Positions 1 to 11,918 of a DNA stretch of 64,000 nt are shown in pieces. The notes beneath the pieces are model-generated. The model was not told the DNA's origin and did no database searches. It worked only from the letters and a program-made list of their open reading frames with translations. Within the stretch, counting starts at the first letter, position 1. Each line of letters opens with the position of its first letter. The position numbers and the translations under genes are program-made. Source of the DNA: Histoplasma ohiense (taxonomy: Eukaryota; Ascomycota; Eurotiomycetes; Onygenales; Ajellomycetaceae); contig JAEVHH010000006.1 of assembly GCA_017607445.1 (NCBI GenBank), forward strand, positions 496,001-560,000, in the 5' to 3' direction.

Positions 1-1130
1 CAGCATGCAGAAGCTGCTCAGCAATGAGCAGTGAATGCTGTGAGCTTTGCAGATAGTCTCACAAATATCAGAAACAAGTGAGATGCTCAGATGACTGACC
101 TGCACTGAGAGCTGAAGTGTGTATGTCTCAAGACTGAATGTCCAGCAATGCTCAAGATCCCATTGCATAGCTTAATCAACTCTTTGAACATCAACACCTC
201 ATCTAATGACTCTGACCCAGCATACACAGCACAAACAGCATTCCCTGAGAATACATCAATCATCACAGAATATATCAAGCCAGGTGATCTATCTAACCCA
301 CCATGCTTTGATGATGAGTGTAAGAACAACACCACTCTCAACTGATTGAATCAGATGTGTTCACACTATTGCATAGAGTGTGAGCTCACAGAACAGCAAT
401 TCATTGAATTACAGCAGATCTTACACACAGCATCTATTCTCAAGAGAAAAGCTAGATCTCTTTGAATGACAGCTGAGAAGTTGAACATGGAAGTGTCTGA
501 CAAGTATGAGTTATCATGAAAGTGAAATGATTTCACAAGATGGATTCTGCATAACTTCAAGAAACTAGACATCAAAGACAAATGTTACAAACACTTCATA
601 GAATGCAAGCAAGAAGAAGACCTTGCATCATACTACATTCATTTCAGTTTGTGTTATCTTGTGATGAATCAAGAGCTTCTGACACCTTTCTGTCTATAAA
701 TCTTTGTACACAGCTTAGACACTGACCTATACACTGAGTGGAAGTGTCTTAACCCACAGCCACAGATGATGGAGGAAATGTATGAAACACTACTCTTGAG
801 AGAATAAATGAGCAAGCTGCAAAAGCAAGTGGTGGGGGTGCAGATGAATGCAAGAAGACTCATGTCTATGCTCATCACTTCATCATCAAGACACTCAGAT
901 GCAATGAATATCAATCTCAATGCTATTGTGAGAGCTCTGAACCCCCCCAAGAAGAATTCACCAGGGTGGGTAGTCTGATGTCATGAACACAGAGTGTGCT
1001 TTCACTGCAGCTGACAGAATCATAACACAAGGGATTGCTGTAATCACCCTCAAGAGAAGAAGTCAAAAAACTAGAGAGATCAGCAGAATCAGAGACACTC
1101 ACTGATTAACTACTAAAGATCTTCAAAGTA
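1..1130 (+). pseudogene. gag: Gyp-D gag, decayed, 5'-partial
   Basis: Scattered open stretches on the plus strand give a helical, glutamine-rich protein that fits a gypsy Gag but would be hard to name alone. At about 991-1032 a zinc knuckle reads C-F-H-C...H...C (C-x2-C-x4-H-x4-C), with a TGA inside it. This is the usual C-terminal nucleic-acid-binding knuckle of Gag, which packages element RNA in the virus-like particle. The start codon is outside the window. Several TGA codons interrupt the frame, consistent with mutated TGG or CGA. The gag/pol boundary is placed only approximately. Confidence 0.6.
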
Positions 1131-4100
1131 GATGAATTGTCTGTGTTAGATGATCCTCTGAATTCTATGAGAGCTAAACAGAAGAGAGATGAGAGGGTGA
1201 GTGCAGAAGAGAAAGTGAATGAACATCTGAATGCTATAGAACTGAATACACTGATGTATAGAGGATATCTGAGACAGAAAAAAGAAGTGGCAGTGAAGGT
1301 GTTATTGAACACAGATGCTTCAATGAAATACATTGATGATCATATGCTAAAATAATTGCCTGGTGTATGATGAGTGAAGAAATCTAAATGAGTAAAGCTT
1401 CTGAACAATCATTATCTTATCTCATCTGTGAGGGTAAAGATGCTCTTGCACTTCAAGAGATGGTCTTGCTGCATCTGAGCATGCATGCTCCTGGATGTAG
1501 AATACGACCTGATCTTGGGGCTTGATTGATTTCAGAAGTATGATCCCTGAATCCATTGATGTACATGTCACATACAGTTGACAGATTGTAAGAATCAAAT
1601 TCATACAATCTTACTCATGGATATGAGGCACAGATTCCACGCGCCAGGGACAGAAGGCTTGAATCTCATCACCCAACACTAAGCAAAGTGAGTGCTGTGT
1701 AAATCTTTGACTCAGAGCATTCTATACATCATAAAAGAACCTGAGACAAAAGAACTGCTGTCTGTGAAAGATTCAAAAAATGAAATGTGTATGAAGACAC
1801 TGTTTGAAAAGTATAAGAAGGTTTTCTGAATGGACCTCCCATCTTCTCTGCCATCTGAAAGAGAATTCATCCACAAGATTGATACAGAGGATGTGAAACC
1901 AATAAATTGCAATGTGTACTCTCTATCACAAATGCATCTTGAGGAATTACAGCAGCAGATAGAGGAGTTGTTGAAGAGAGGTCTCATACAATCATCCTCC
2001 AGCATGTGGGGCTTCCCAGTCCTATTTGCTAAGAAGTCAAATGAAGAATGATGTATGTGTATTTACTATTGGATGCTCAATAAGCTCATCATAAAGAATG
2101 GATATCTGCTACTGCAAATTCAACAACAACTAGATATGGTAGAAAATGCTCAATACTTGACAAAGATTGACCTACTCGCAGGATACTGGCAGATTTGTGT
2201 AGGTGAACTATCAGTGCTCAAAACAGTGTTTAACACATAATGGGGAAAGTTTGAATTTCTTGCAATGTCTATGAGACTTACAAACACCTCTGCAACCTTT
2301 CAGATGATAATGAATACAATCCTTGCAAAACAGAACAGTCAATCATGCCTCATATATCTTGATGATATCTTAATCTTTTTGAACTCATACAAAGAGCACC
2401 TACAACATGTGAATCAGATGCTCACAACTCTGGCAGAGCACAAGCTCTACATCAAACCATCAAAATGTGTGTTTGATATGAAGGAGTTGAAGTTTGTGAA
2501 ACATCTTGTGGAAGGGGGTTGCATACACCCAATCCCTGAAAAACTAGAAGTTATCACGAAATGGCCAAGGCCTAGAAACATACACCACATACATCAATTT
2601 TTAGAACTGGCATTCTATTACAGAAGATTTGTAAAGGATTTCACACAAATCACTGCTCCACTGTCAGATCTTCTTAAGAAGACAGACACTGAGTTTCACA
2701 AGAAGAAATTTCATTCAATCATCTGAAATGTCTTCTGTGAAGAGGCCTTTCTTGAACTTAGGGAATGTATGACAACATCTCCAGTGCTTGTTCAACCAGA
2801 TTGTATGAAGCCCTTCACAATTGAAACTGACACTTCAGAATGAGCCATTGAGTGCTCCCTCTTGCAAATGAGGAAGGATGATAAATTACACTCAGTAGTG
2901 TATGATGGCTGAAAGCTGTCAGGTGCAGAACTTAACTATTCTGTGCATGAGAAGAAACTTCTAACAATCAAACACACACTAGATCTGTGGGATTGATATA
3001 TCAACAATGGGCATACAACAACAGTGATCACCAACCATGAAAGCCTCATTTATTTGCAAATGACAACCAAACCCTTCAAGTGACTAGTATGATGGATATC
3101 AGAGTTCCAGGTGTATGACCTTCAAATTAAATACAGAAAGGAGATGGATGCTATTGTGTCAGATGTCATAAGTTGTAGATCTGACTTCATGAGAGAAGGT
3201 TCAGTGAACACAGCACAGAGAGAGTTCACACTAATGACACTGAAAGGTTGTGATGAGGCAGAGTGGTTGGAAGCCATGATCACCCGCTTGAAGAATGGGA
3301 GTGTATCAGCTGATAAATGCCTGGCAAAGGTAATAGAAGAGATGCTTCCAAAATTCAAGCTTGTGAAGTTAGAGAAGAATATTGTGCTTTACTGTGATCT
3401 TGATTATGCAGAGGCATCATATCTTGAGCCTCAGTTTCAATGAGATCTGATAAGTTGTATGCACAAGAAGTTCAGCCACTTGGAGAGTTCAGAACTTATG
3501 AGTGTTCTGAAAGATTGAGTGTACTGATCAAGCATGAAAGAAGATATCCAAGCATACACACAGAAATGCCCGAACTGCCAAGTCTCAAAGAACACAAGAC
3601 AAGGATTGAAGTGTGAGAGAACACAACATCAGATAGAAGGTATGATTAAATCATTTGAACATTGGGGGATAGATCTCATAGAGGTATTGCCACAAATGTC
3701 AAATGGGAACCACTGGATAATAACAGCAATCAATTACACCATGGGGTGGCCAATCACGCGAGTGGTGCCAGAGGCGATGGAGGAGATCATTGCTAAATTC
3801 CTACACAATGATATCTACATCAATTATGGTATGCTCTGTGAGATATTGATAGATAACAGTGCAAACCTTGTAGGAGGAGCCATGAGGCACTTTGTCAAAC
3901 AGTTGCAGATGAAGCATCGCACAACAACACTCTATCATCCTTGTATAAATGGAAAAGTCAAACACTTAAATGGAATACTAGGCAGCATGCTGATGAAATA
4001 CCTAGTGGGGAAGCTCATGAGATTATAGAATGAATATCTGAGACAGGCATTATTCACAATATGAGTTCATCAGCATGCAGTCTCAAAGTGCTTGTCATTC

Positions 4101-4958
4101 TATCTGCTCTATGGGGTGCATCTGCGTATCCCGGGGGATACGCAGAAGCAGGTAGGGGAGGAGGTAGTGGTTGTAGATGTGAAATCAAAAGTGAGAGAAG
4201 TTAGCCATGTCTGAGTAAAAGCAAATGAATTACTGCTCAACTGTGTCATACAATTGAAAAGAATATGAGACTCACTAGTGAAAGAAATGAGTCTTGCTGT
4301 GGGCACTTGAGTCCTCATACAAAATGAAGAATCTGAGAAGTTTCAATCAAGGTGGTTTGAGCTGTACAAAATTCTCAAATCACACTCTCTTGGAATGTAC
4401 ACTTTGAAAGAATCAGAGGGATGGGTTCTATGCAATCTTATAAATGGCTCTCATCTTGTAGAGGTGAAGGCAGAGGATTTCAATGGACTGTGATCATCTG
4501 CAGCACTATCATCAGCATTGAAGAAAAGAGAGCTTACAATAGAAAAGCTCAGAGAAGTTAGGGAAATCATTGATGCTTACAAATCAGATGATATCACTTA
4601 CTTGGACCTCTTGACAATAACTAAAAAAGAATGGGAGGAAATGGAAAAGGTGGGCATACAGTACACCTCAATAAGTGATGAGACTGTTGCTGGCTGTACA
4701 ATATTGCAACATAGACAGCAGGCACAACACAGTCAGAGGTGAACTCAAGATAACCAATCAGCACATGAATTGAGTTGCAAGAAACAAAGAGATTCAGAAG
4801 AGGATTCAACTGTCTACACTAGCTCAATCACAGAGATCTCAGAGGATGAACTGTCAGAAACATCAGTGAATGTGTTGGATCAAGCTATTTCAGCATCTGA
4901 AGACACTCAGAGGTTGAGTGAGGTTAGTTTCAATGGACCATTCACTGTAGTTGTCTGA
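1130..4958 (+). pseudogene. pol: Gyp-D pol (PR-RT-RH-IN), decayed
   Basis: A protease-end motif (Y-D-L-I-L-G-L-D) is at about 1505-1535. RT runs from about 1830 to 2700 with Y-L-D-D intact at 2355-2366, followed by RNase H. The integrase part at 3534-4028 shows a C-P-N-C zinc pair, W-G-I-D for the first catalytic Asp, I-D-N-S for the second, and Y-H-P-x-x-N-G-x-V-K-H-L-N-G, where the third catalytic acid (normally Glu) has become Lys at about 3959. A charged tail ends at TGA 4956-4958. Internal TGA codons (for example after 2049 and 2238) break the frame. Pol would reverse-transcribe and integrate the element, but this copy cannot. Confidence 0.8.
4121..4146. repeat. Perfect 12 bp palindrome, 2 nt loop
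   Basis: The arms TCTGCGTATCCC and GGGATACGCAGA are separated by GG. It lies in the integrase-tail part of Gyp-D pol and keeps two CpGs and a run of GpG that have been erased nearly everywhere else nearby. Confidence 0.85.
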
Positions 4959-5266
4959 GCTTGTGAAGGGGGACAGTATAATATGTGGAGGCAGAAGACT
5001 CTCATTGGAAAACATGAGATCTGCTGCATCTAGTTGTCAAATGTAGAACTGATAAAAGGTTGTGTAAGATTAACAACTAGAAAAGAAAGGAAAAAGAGAA
5101 AATCAGGAAAAAGATCTATTCATGTGCAGTTCTAATGATCACTGCAAGAGCTTCATTCAACTTCTAAAAATACATGAACATCACAAAAACAAAAGAAAAG
5201 GCATATGTCAATGAAAACACTCAAATCAACAATCCTCAGAAATGTCTGTACACAACAAAAAGAAAA
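4959..5266. other. Spacer between Gyp-D pol and antisense gene 3' end
   Basis: This is A-rich sequence right after the pol stop, beginning with a GGGGGA run at 4969-4974. I see no gene here. It separates the 3' ends of two convergent genes, pol (+) and the antisense gene (-), and may carry their overlapping 3' untranslated ends. Confidence 0.5.
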
Positions 5267-7092
5267 CTAAAACTCAGTCTGTGCCAAGGACTTCAGAATC
5301 TCAAGGCATGCATGTAGAAGTGCAGTGCACACCTTCACCTTGCACAGAGCCTGGCACACTGATTCAATATCTTCAATGAGAAGATTCACAGAGAGGCCAA
5401 CAAAACAATGGGCACATGTACACAGAGAAAAACTGGTCAGAAGAGAGGAGGATGAGAAGAGAGCAGACAAAGCAGTTGAGCAGACATCTGAATTTCTACA
5501 GAGACAGATGACAGACACTCACTCAATAGAAGTTGAAGAAAGAGGAGGAGTGGAATTGAAAGTGAAGAAGAGTGGACAAGTGGTGAAAGGATCTGAGAAG
5601 AGAGCAGAAATAGATGTATATGAAGTGGTGTCAGAAGTAACTGTAGAAGCATTAACAGCCATCCATCACAATGAAAAGAAAGAAGTGTACACTTATCAAA
5701 GAAACAGAAACTCCTCTTGGAGCTTCAAAGACAGTTGCAACAGAGATGGAGATGACTGGCAGAACAGTCACACACAGAAGGCAGAATGCAAAATTGGAAT
5801 GATTCTTTGCCTCTTGCACAACCCACACAAGAAACAGATGTATACTCATTCTGAGTATAAAAAAGCACCACATTGCTGTTCAGACTACTCTGCACACATA
5901 TTTCTTTCCTACAAATAACCAATTCAGAAGTCATTCATCAGCAAAGGGGATGAAGACACTCATCTGATAAGCTGAAAGTGTGCAAAGACAGAGGGGCAAT
6001 GCAAAAATTGACATAAGTGAATATAGTGTGGGGGTTCTTGTCTGCTATAATCTCAACAACACAGAGGCCCTGTACAATTTCACCTACAAAAAGTTAGAAA
6101 GAAAATTGTAGAAAAGAGACAAAGAGGGATATAACATACACTCAGCACAATTGATATGAACAATGACAGAATTCAAGAAATGTGTAAGATTGCTGAAGGT
6201 TTCATACTTGCTCCAAGCAAGAGATGTGACAGATGAATAACTGATGAAGTGGGTTGTGTTGTACAGTACTTGTGTATGAAATTGTGTTTTGAAGGAGACA
6301 GTGGAAGCAGAAGAGAAGTATGGAGAATAGAGAGAGAAGCTGCAGAAGATGTGTAGAACTTCTTGAAGAGTGGATGAAAGAGAGGAATCAGTGTAGGAAG
6401 AGAAGGGGGGATTGACAGAGATGAGAGAGGTGGAACTGAAGGCAGAGGAGGCAGAGGCATAGATGAGAGCAGAGAAGACAGCAGTAGAGAACAACACAGA
6501 GGCATTCATCATCTCATCATCATCACAAACACTGCCATCACTGTTCATATTCTCATCGACTGCTTTGCTTATGTTCTGATCATTGATAGAGGTAGTCATG
6601 TTGTCATTGTCTACCCCCACAACATCATTGTAAGCGATCTCCTCAAGAGGAGTGAGATCGCGTGTGGGAGGGACATCAGAAGAGGAGAGAGAACAATCAT
6701 GAGCAAGACAGACACTCTGATGATGAGGAGTAGAAACTAATGACAATTAGCAACTGTGAAAACCATCAGATTAGCTTTCAACAAGATTTGATTGACAAGA
6801 ACTTACCAATAGATCACATGATGTGATCAGAATGATGGGAGACATGGTGATCAGAGGCCATATCACAGAATAGAGAGGCTAGATGTTTGATAGAAGGGGA
6901 TAGATGTGTAGAATGATTGGAGCAGAGCAAGAGAGATTGAGTGTATGAGAGAGTGAATGAGAGGGGATAGTTGTGAATGTGGTGTTGATTAGTGATGGGC
7001 TGATGTTGTTGTGATAGAGACTCTTGTGCATACAAAGTGAGCATCTTATCTATTGTGGAATAGTGCATTGCAAAAGCAGGCGCACACAGCAT
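5267..7092 (-). pseudogene. Gyp-D antisense spliced gene with six-Cys motif (asD)
   Basis: Five minus-strand exons join in phase: 7092-6807, 6736-6140, 6083-5960, 5908-5706 and 5640-5267, ending at a stop. Introns are 6737-6806 (GTAAGT...TTAG), 6084-6139 (GTATGT, CTAAC branch, GTAG), 5909-5959 (GTGTCT...GTAG) and 5641-5705 (weaker donor GTTTCT). The model is 528 codons including the stop, with three internal TGA codons (exons 1, 4 and 5), each explicable as mutated TGG or CGA. The middle is Ser/Thr-rich and acidic. Exon 4 encodes C363-x2-C366-x9-C376-x15-C392-x2-C395-x8-C404, a likely metal-binding motif resembling short fungal Cys domains of unknown function. The tail is helical. The gene converges on pol. 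Function unknown. The plus strand also has an open frame over 5325-5918, but it does not join to neighbours in phase. Confidence 0.6.
6634..6661. repeat. Imperfect CpG-containing hairpin in asD exon 2
   Basis: GCGATCTC (6634-6641) pairs with GAGATCGC (6654-6661), and the interior adds CTC-aa-GAG with a bulge. The CpGs are retained in CpG-poor surroundings. Confidence 0.7.
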
Positions 7093-7130
7093 AACACTAT
7101 TTCTGTCACAAGGGTGTAGACAGATTTGAT

Positions 7131-7139
7131 AGGGGAGGA
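7131..7139 (+). other. Gyp-D polypurine tract
   Basis: AGGGGAGGA lies directly before the LTR start TGTGATAA. This is the expected place for the plus-strand primer of reverse transcription. Confidence 0.6.
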
Positions 7140-7285
7140 TGTGATAATTTCAGCTTATTATTCTTCTGTGATGTACACCACCCTCTATTATTAAGAATGG
7201 TGTACACTACTGCACTAGTTATTTCGTATAAGAAGAGCTGCAAAGCTTAGAAGCTTTGAACAGCTTAAGCAATCTTTGAACTACA
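7140..7285 (+). repeat. Gyp-D 3' LTR (146 bp)
   Basis: The stretch starts TGTGATAATT right after a polypurine tract and ends CTACA where LINE L1 resumes, giving TG...CA ends. It holds an inverted repeat (TGTACACCA 7172-7180 and TGGTGTACA 7198-7206) and a TATA-like GTATAAG near 7228. There is no second copy in the window, so both ends are inferred from the flanks. Confidence 0.6.
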
Positions 7286-9922
7286 GAGTCACAGCTCTTG
7301 TCTTCTTTACTCAGACAGAGATATGTGATCTTCAGATGAGTTTTCTGTCAAAATGTATACTCAGTCAGCAGAGTACTAACTTCTGTTCAACTGAGACAGT
7401 GACAGAGTGTATGATCAGATTCTCTGACACAATCACTGACAGTGCTTTATTGTGTCACTTTCTTGTGAGATGAATCATTTCAAGTTTCTCTGATGTAAAG
7501 ATCATCTTGTTTATCTCCTCTCATCTCAGAATACTCTGTATATCATGGCTGAGAAGAGTAGCATTGCTGTTAAATGAGTGTGTAGTCTGTCAAGTATTCA
7601 GATCATCTGCATAGCCAAAGTACAATTTCAGATTCTGTCACAGCAGCTCTGTCAGATACAGAAGAAACAGTATTGATGATAGAGAAGATCTCTGTAGCAT
7701 ATTATATTGCATCTAATATGCTGCTATGATAATTCTCTTCAGCTGAATCTGAGCTCTGCATTCAGTGAGAAAGCTGTCAATGAGTTGTAGCAGCTCATAT
7801 AGTCATCTCTATTGTGTCATTCACTGAAACAGCTGTCTGCACAACACAGTATCAAAAACACTCTGCACATTCATTGTAATTATAGATATCTCCTTGTTTT
7901 GTGTGAAGACTGTCTTCATTTCATGAGTGAAAGCAGCTATCAGATTCATTGCTGATCATCTGAGCAGCATCTCTTCATACTGCAAACTGACTACATCATA
8001 AATGAGTGCTGTGTATATCAGTCATCTTGCAACAATGTGTTTCAGTCTCTTGAAGATTACTGAGAGAAGAGTAATAAATCTTCAGAAGCAGACTGAGCTT
8101 CTGTCTCTCTTATCTATCTTGAATATCATTATCATCTCTGCCAGCTTTCAGATTTGTGGGAAGTGACAGAGTCAGAGACAGCAGTTGTATAGCTGCTGTA
8201 CAAAGAAAAACACATACTGTCAGCATATTTTGAGCAGCTGCACTGTGATTTCATTTATGTCTGAAGAGATACTCTGTACTTCAATGATGTTGTGCTCTAC
8301 CTTCTTCATCTCAATTCAGAGATTTCAGAGCAGATTTCTCATGCCACTTCAGTATTTGTTATTCAATGAATTGTATTTCAGATCATTGACTGAGTTGTAT
8401 CATTTTAGAATAACTTGTTGAAGTGTCTCAGCTTTGACAGCTGTCTCTTCTATAATCTGATTCTCAATTATCAGAGAAGATGCTCTGAGGTTGAGTTTCA
8501 GTCTATATCATATTATCATCTGATACAGATCTCTGCCATCTCTGATCTCATTGATTATCTATCTTCAGTATATACACTTGATCTTGTGCACTGTGTTCTT
8601 GAATCAGTGCTTTGCAGTTTCTGTCTGATGAGTGGTGAGCTCTCAATGTACTCTTTGACAGTCTGTTGTTCATCAGAGAGCTGTAGTCTGCTCTTATTAC
8701 ATTGATTTACTGACTGTCTGAGCTGCAGTCAGAAGATTCTGAGTGAAGCATTGAATCAGATCATCAAGCTATACTGCATTCTCAACTCTATCTGAGTAAG
8801 ATATGTTCACTATAAGATCTCTGATAAGATCTGTAAAGAGCTTCAGCTGAGAGTCTGTGATTTTGATCTGAGCTCTACTCTGCTGTGTCTGAGATATTGT
8901 TGACAGTATAGTAATTATAGACTGATGATCTGAGCTGCAGTGTAAATCTTGATGCACTGAAGTGAAAGCAAAAATCATATTGAAGAAGATGAGATCAATC
9001 ACATAATCTGCTGTATGAGTTGAAATATCTATCTCTTCTACAAAGTTTATTCTGTGTTCACTGACTCACTGAACAAGCTCCTCTTCTCAGTGCAGATTCA
9101 CTGTCTCTGATTCAAAAATATCATATCATACATTGAAATCTCCATCTACTAGACAGCAGACTGATGAACTCAAATTGATCAGATAGTTCATGACTGTGTC
9201 TGTCTCAGACTGTCTGTACACATTGAGAATGTAGTAGTCATTGACACTGATTCACAGCAGATCTCTGCTTTGTATAGATTGATATTGCTGTGTCTTTATC
9301 TTTGAATCTCTGTGTATATATATCATGACTCAGAGTCTCTTTTTCTCTCACTGCTTCAGATTAGTGTCATCTCAGTGGTCTATGAATGCAAAACACTCAT
9401 ATGCTGAGTGATTAGAAGTTTTAGTGTCAGAGTGTGTGTAAGACTTCTGTATACAGATCACTTCACAGCTCTGCTTGAAAGCAAGCTGTAGAGCTGCTGT
9501 GTGACAGAGAGCTGCTCTGACTGTATTTGCTCAAAAGATCTGCAGAGAGTGATTTTCTTGCTGATTGTTTCTGCAGTGTCAGCTGCATCACTGATGTTGA
9601 TGTTCTAGCATGAAAAATCACTTGATAAGCTGCTGTTAAAGTTCATCTGCAGAATAAGATTGAAGAGTTTCAGATCTATTGTCTGTATGCTGAAGCTAGA
9701 CTGCTCTTTGACTGCTTGACTATACTACTGCTCTGCTGTGCAGACTGAGCATTATCTGATGTGGATCATCTGTCAGATGATATTTTTTTCACTGATGAAG
9801 CTCTGAGTAACTGTTCACTTACAGAGTGCTAGTCTGATGAGCTGTGTTGCCTGAGTTGATTGAGTGAATGATGTAGATATCATCACTGCAATCATTGATG
9901 CTGACTGTACTGATGATGATTG
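7286..9922 (-). pseudogene. L1 ORF1 end, endonuclease and RT N-part
   Basis: Read from right to left it holds the last codons of ORF1, an APE-like endonuclease and part of RT. The endonuclease region has the S-S-D-H-Q-S motif at about 8925-8940 (the His-containing end of the exonuclease/endonuclease/phosphatase fold) within a frame at 8769-9002. RT continues towards 7286, where it matches the tail of RT in L6. The frame is broken by TGA codons. In an active element this protein nicks the target and primes reverse transcription from it. Confidence 0.75.
9918..9922. repeat. Target duplication of A2, left copy (GATTG)
   Basis: GATTG here and at 16019-16023 flank A2 exactly. A 5 bp duplication is normal for gypsy integrases. 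Confidence 0.9.
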
Positions 9923-10456
9923 TGTGACGGGTTAGCACCCGTTAGCAATTAACTTACACAACCAACTCCCCTCCTGCACCCGCTCGTTTCTGGCCGTTGT
10001 GACCTTGCATAACCCTCGATGTTCTTCCACTCTGTGCTCCGCGCTCGCGTAGTTTCTAACAATTCTTCCATGTAGCTCCTTATGTTCCCCCACTCTGTGT
10101 TCCGCACTCGCGTAGTCTCTAATGATTCTTCCACATAGCTTCTTACATTCTCCCACTCTGTGTTCTGCACTCACATAGTCTCTAATGATTCTTCTGTGTA
10201 GCTCTCAATGATTCCCCCACTCCACATTCCACGCTCGCGTAACTTCTAATGATTCTTACGCGTACCCCTTAATGTTCTTCCACTCCACGCTCCACTGTGG
10301 AGCGGCTTCTGATATTCTTCCACCCTGAACTTTCCCCTATAAGAACCCCCTTCATACAACCTTTTCTTCTGATTTCTTTTCTCTTTCTTTTCTTAATCAA
10401 TTCATAATCTGTAATTAGGATAGTACCAAATTGTTAATTGAAGTACACCCATTACA
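9923..10456 (+). repeat. A2 5' LTR (534 bp)
   Basis: Begins TGTGACGGGTT and ends CCATTACA. It has one more copy of the ~62 bp internal tandem unit than the 471 bp LTRs of A1 and A3. Open frames on its minus strand at 9932-10174 come from this tandem repeat and are not genes. Confidence 0.95.
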
Positions 10457-10833
10457 TTACAAATTGATTCTTCTGCATTTTAGACCTGAGTGCCTTGTTA
10501 TTAGTTCTTACATCTGAGTGTGTTGTTTAAGGCTCGAGTGCCTCATTACCAGTTCTTACACCTGAGTGCGTCGTTTACAGGCCTGAGTGCCTAGTTGTTA
10601 CAAGAGATCCCTTGTGGGCCTGAGTGCCTCTATTGTTAGTTATATAGACTGTTGTGTCTAAGCATCTGAAACACAATTGATTGTGTTCTACAAGGCCCAA
10701 GTGCCTATGAACTGTAATGCTGTGAATAGCATTCATGAAGAAGCTTGACCAAGCTTAGCACTGCAACACTGTGAATAGTGTCTGTGAGAGAACTGAGTGC
10801 CTACAAGTATTCCTTTTCTTTTATTATTATTAC
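10457..10833 (+). other. A2 untranslated leader
   Basis: Starts TTACAAATTGATTC, the mutated form of the self-complementary priming site seen in A1. It then holds several decayed copies of the CCCGAGTGC leader motif. No gene. Confidence 0.7.
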
Positions 10834-11865
10834 ATGTTCTTAGATATCAAAATGAACTACAAACAATCCTACAAACACCCACTGCACCCAAACACGGCGG
10901 ACGACAACTTAGACCTATGAAGCATCCTCCAGCAACAGGCACTACAGATGGCTGAATTGCAACAATGACTTGCTGAAATGAGCACTTCTGTGTTCACTGT
11001 TCCTCCTACACCCACATCTCATGAAAAGCCCTCAAGAGAGAAGCTCTCAATCCTCAACAAATATGAGAGAGACCTAGTGCTCTACCTCACATGGAAGTCA
11101 AAAGTGAATGCCAAATTGAACATCGATGGATGAGCAATAGGCTTGCTATCCAACCAAGTGTGGTATATCCATAGCAGATTGGATGGTGATGTGTTAGCAA
11201 AATTCCAACCCTGAATGAGTCATTGTCAGAACCACCAGTGTATGCCAGAGCTAGTCTTCTGACAACTTGACTCCCTCTTCCTCAATTCTATGCTTCAAGC
11301 CAAGGCATTAGACTGGCTTAATCAGACTTGTCAGATGGACATTGTGTTGGCAACTTATCTTTCTGAATTCAATCACAAGCTCCTAGAAGCAGATGGGCAA
11401 GACTGAGATGACACTGTCAAGATTAATATATTATTCAAAAACTTGAACTTCCAGTTGCATAATCAAAGTGTAGAGTGTCTGAAGCTCTCAACATACAGTG
11501 AATTCTGTACTGATCTTTGTCTGTTGGACAATGACCTGTCTCAGTTCTGTGTGCTTCAAAATCACAGAGGATTCCACTGAACAAATGTGTATGCTCTGAA
11601 CTGCTCTGCAGCACCCTCCGCCTCTGAATCAGAATCAATGAACTGGATCTCACATGTGAATGCAAGCTGCCTGAGGGTCCCCAATGTCTCAGAGAAGAAT
11701 GCTGCTGACTGAATTGCCAGAGGAGTCTGCATACACTGTGACAAGTCAGAGCACTTCACAAATCAATGTCCAAATGTGATTGCTCTGAGTAAACCCCCCA
11801 TGTGCATGAACACTGTGTCGCCTGTGGATAGGCAAGAACAGAGAAAAGACAAGCTCTCACTCTAA
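10834..11865 (+). pseudogene. gag: A2 gag, hypermutated
   Basis: Colinear with A1 gag from the ATG at 10834 to the TAA at 11863-11865. TGG codons of A1 have become TGA (for example near 11212 and 11404), and CGA codons have become TGA (10918). The C-terminal knuckle C-x2-C-x4-H-x4-C is still readable at about 11730-11771. The product would be a truncated, non-functional Gag. Confidence 0.9.
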
Positions 11866-11918
11866 AATGCAGATGAAAGCTCAAGGAGCAAAAAGCTAGC
11901 TGAAGATTCAAGCAGAAG

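Larger units (their letters stand above)
1..7285 (+). mobile_element. Gyp-D: Ty3/gypsy element, 5' end outside window
   Basis: The order is gag (CCHC knuckle), protease, RT, RNase H, integrase, an accessory region, then a 3' LTR, all in plus orientation. The 5' LTR lies left of the window. The 3' LTR (7140-7285) abuts LINE copy L1 in the middle of its RT region. L1 is otherwise cut there without reason, so Gyp-D probably inserted into L1, and GAGTC at 7286-7290 would be one copy of the target duplication. The coding frames are broken by many TGA codons. The 2.2 kb between pol and LTR is unusually long and holds an antisense gene. The family is distinct from A, B and C at protein level. Confidence 0.8.

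Noticed and set aside
5325..5918. 197-codon plus-strand open frame with a charged, coiled-coil look
   Set aside because: It lies opposite asD exons 4 and 5. The minus-strand model joins in phase through four introns and has the Cys motif, while this frame has no partner exons. Not fully excluded.
6814..7092. Stand-alone 92-residue Ser/His-rich gene
   Set aside because: Its 3' end runs to a GTAAGT donor that joins in phase to the next exon, so it is treated as exon 1 of asD.
9932..10174. Two repetitive minus-strand frames of 73-80 codons
   Set aside because: They fall inside the A2 LTR and repeat with its ~62 bp tandem unit; the same region in A1 is plainly an LTR.
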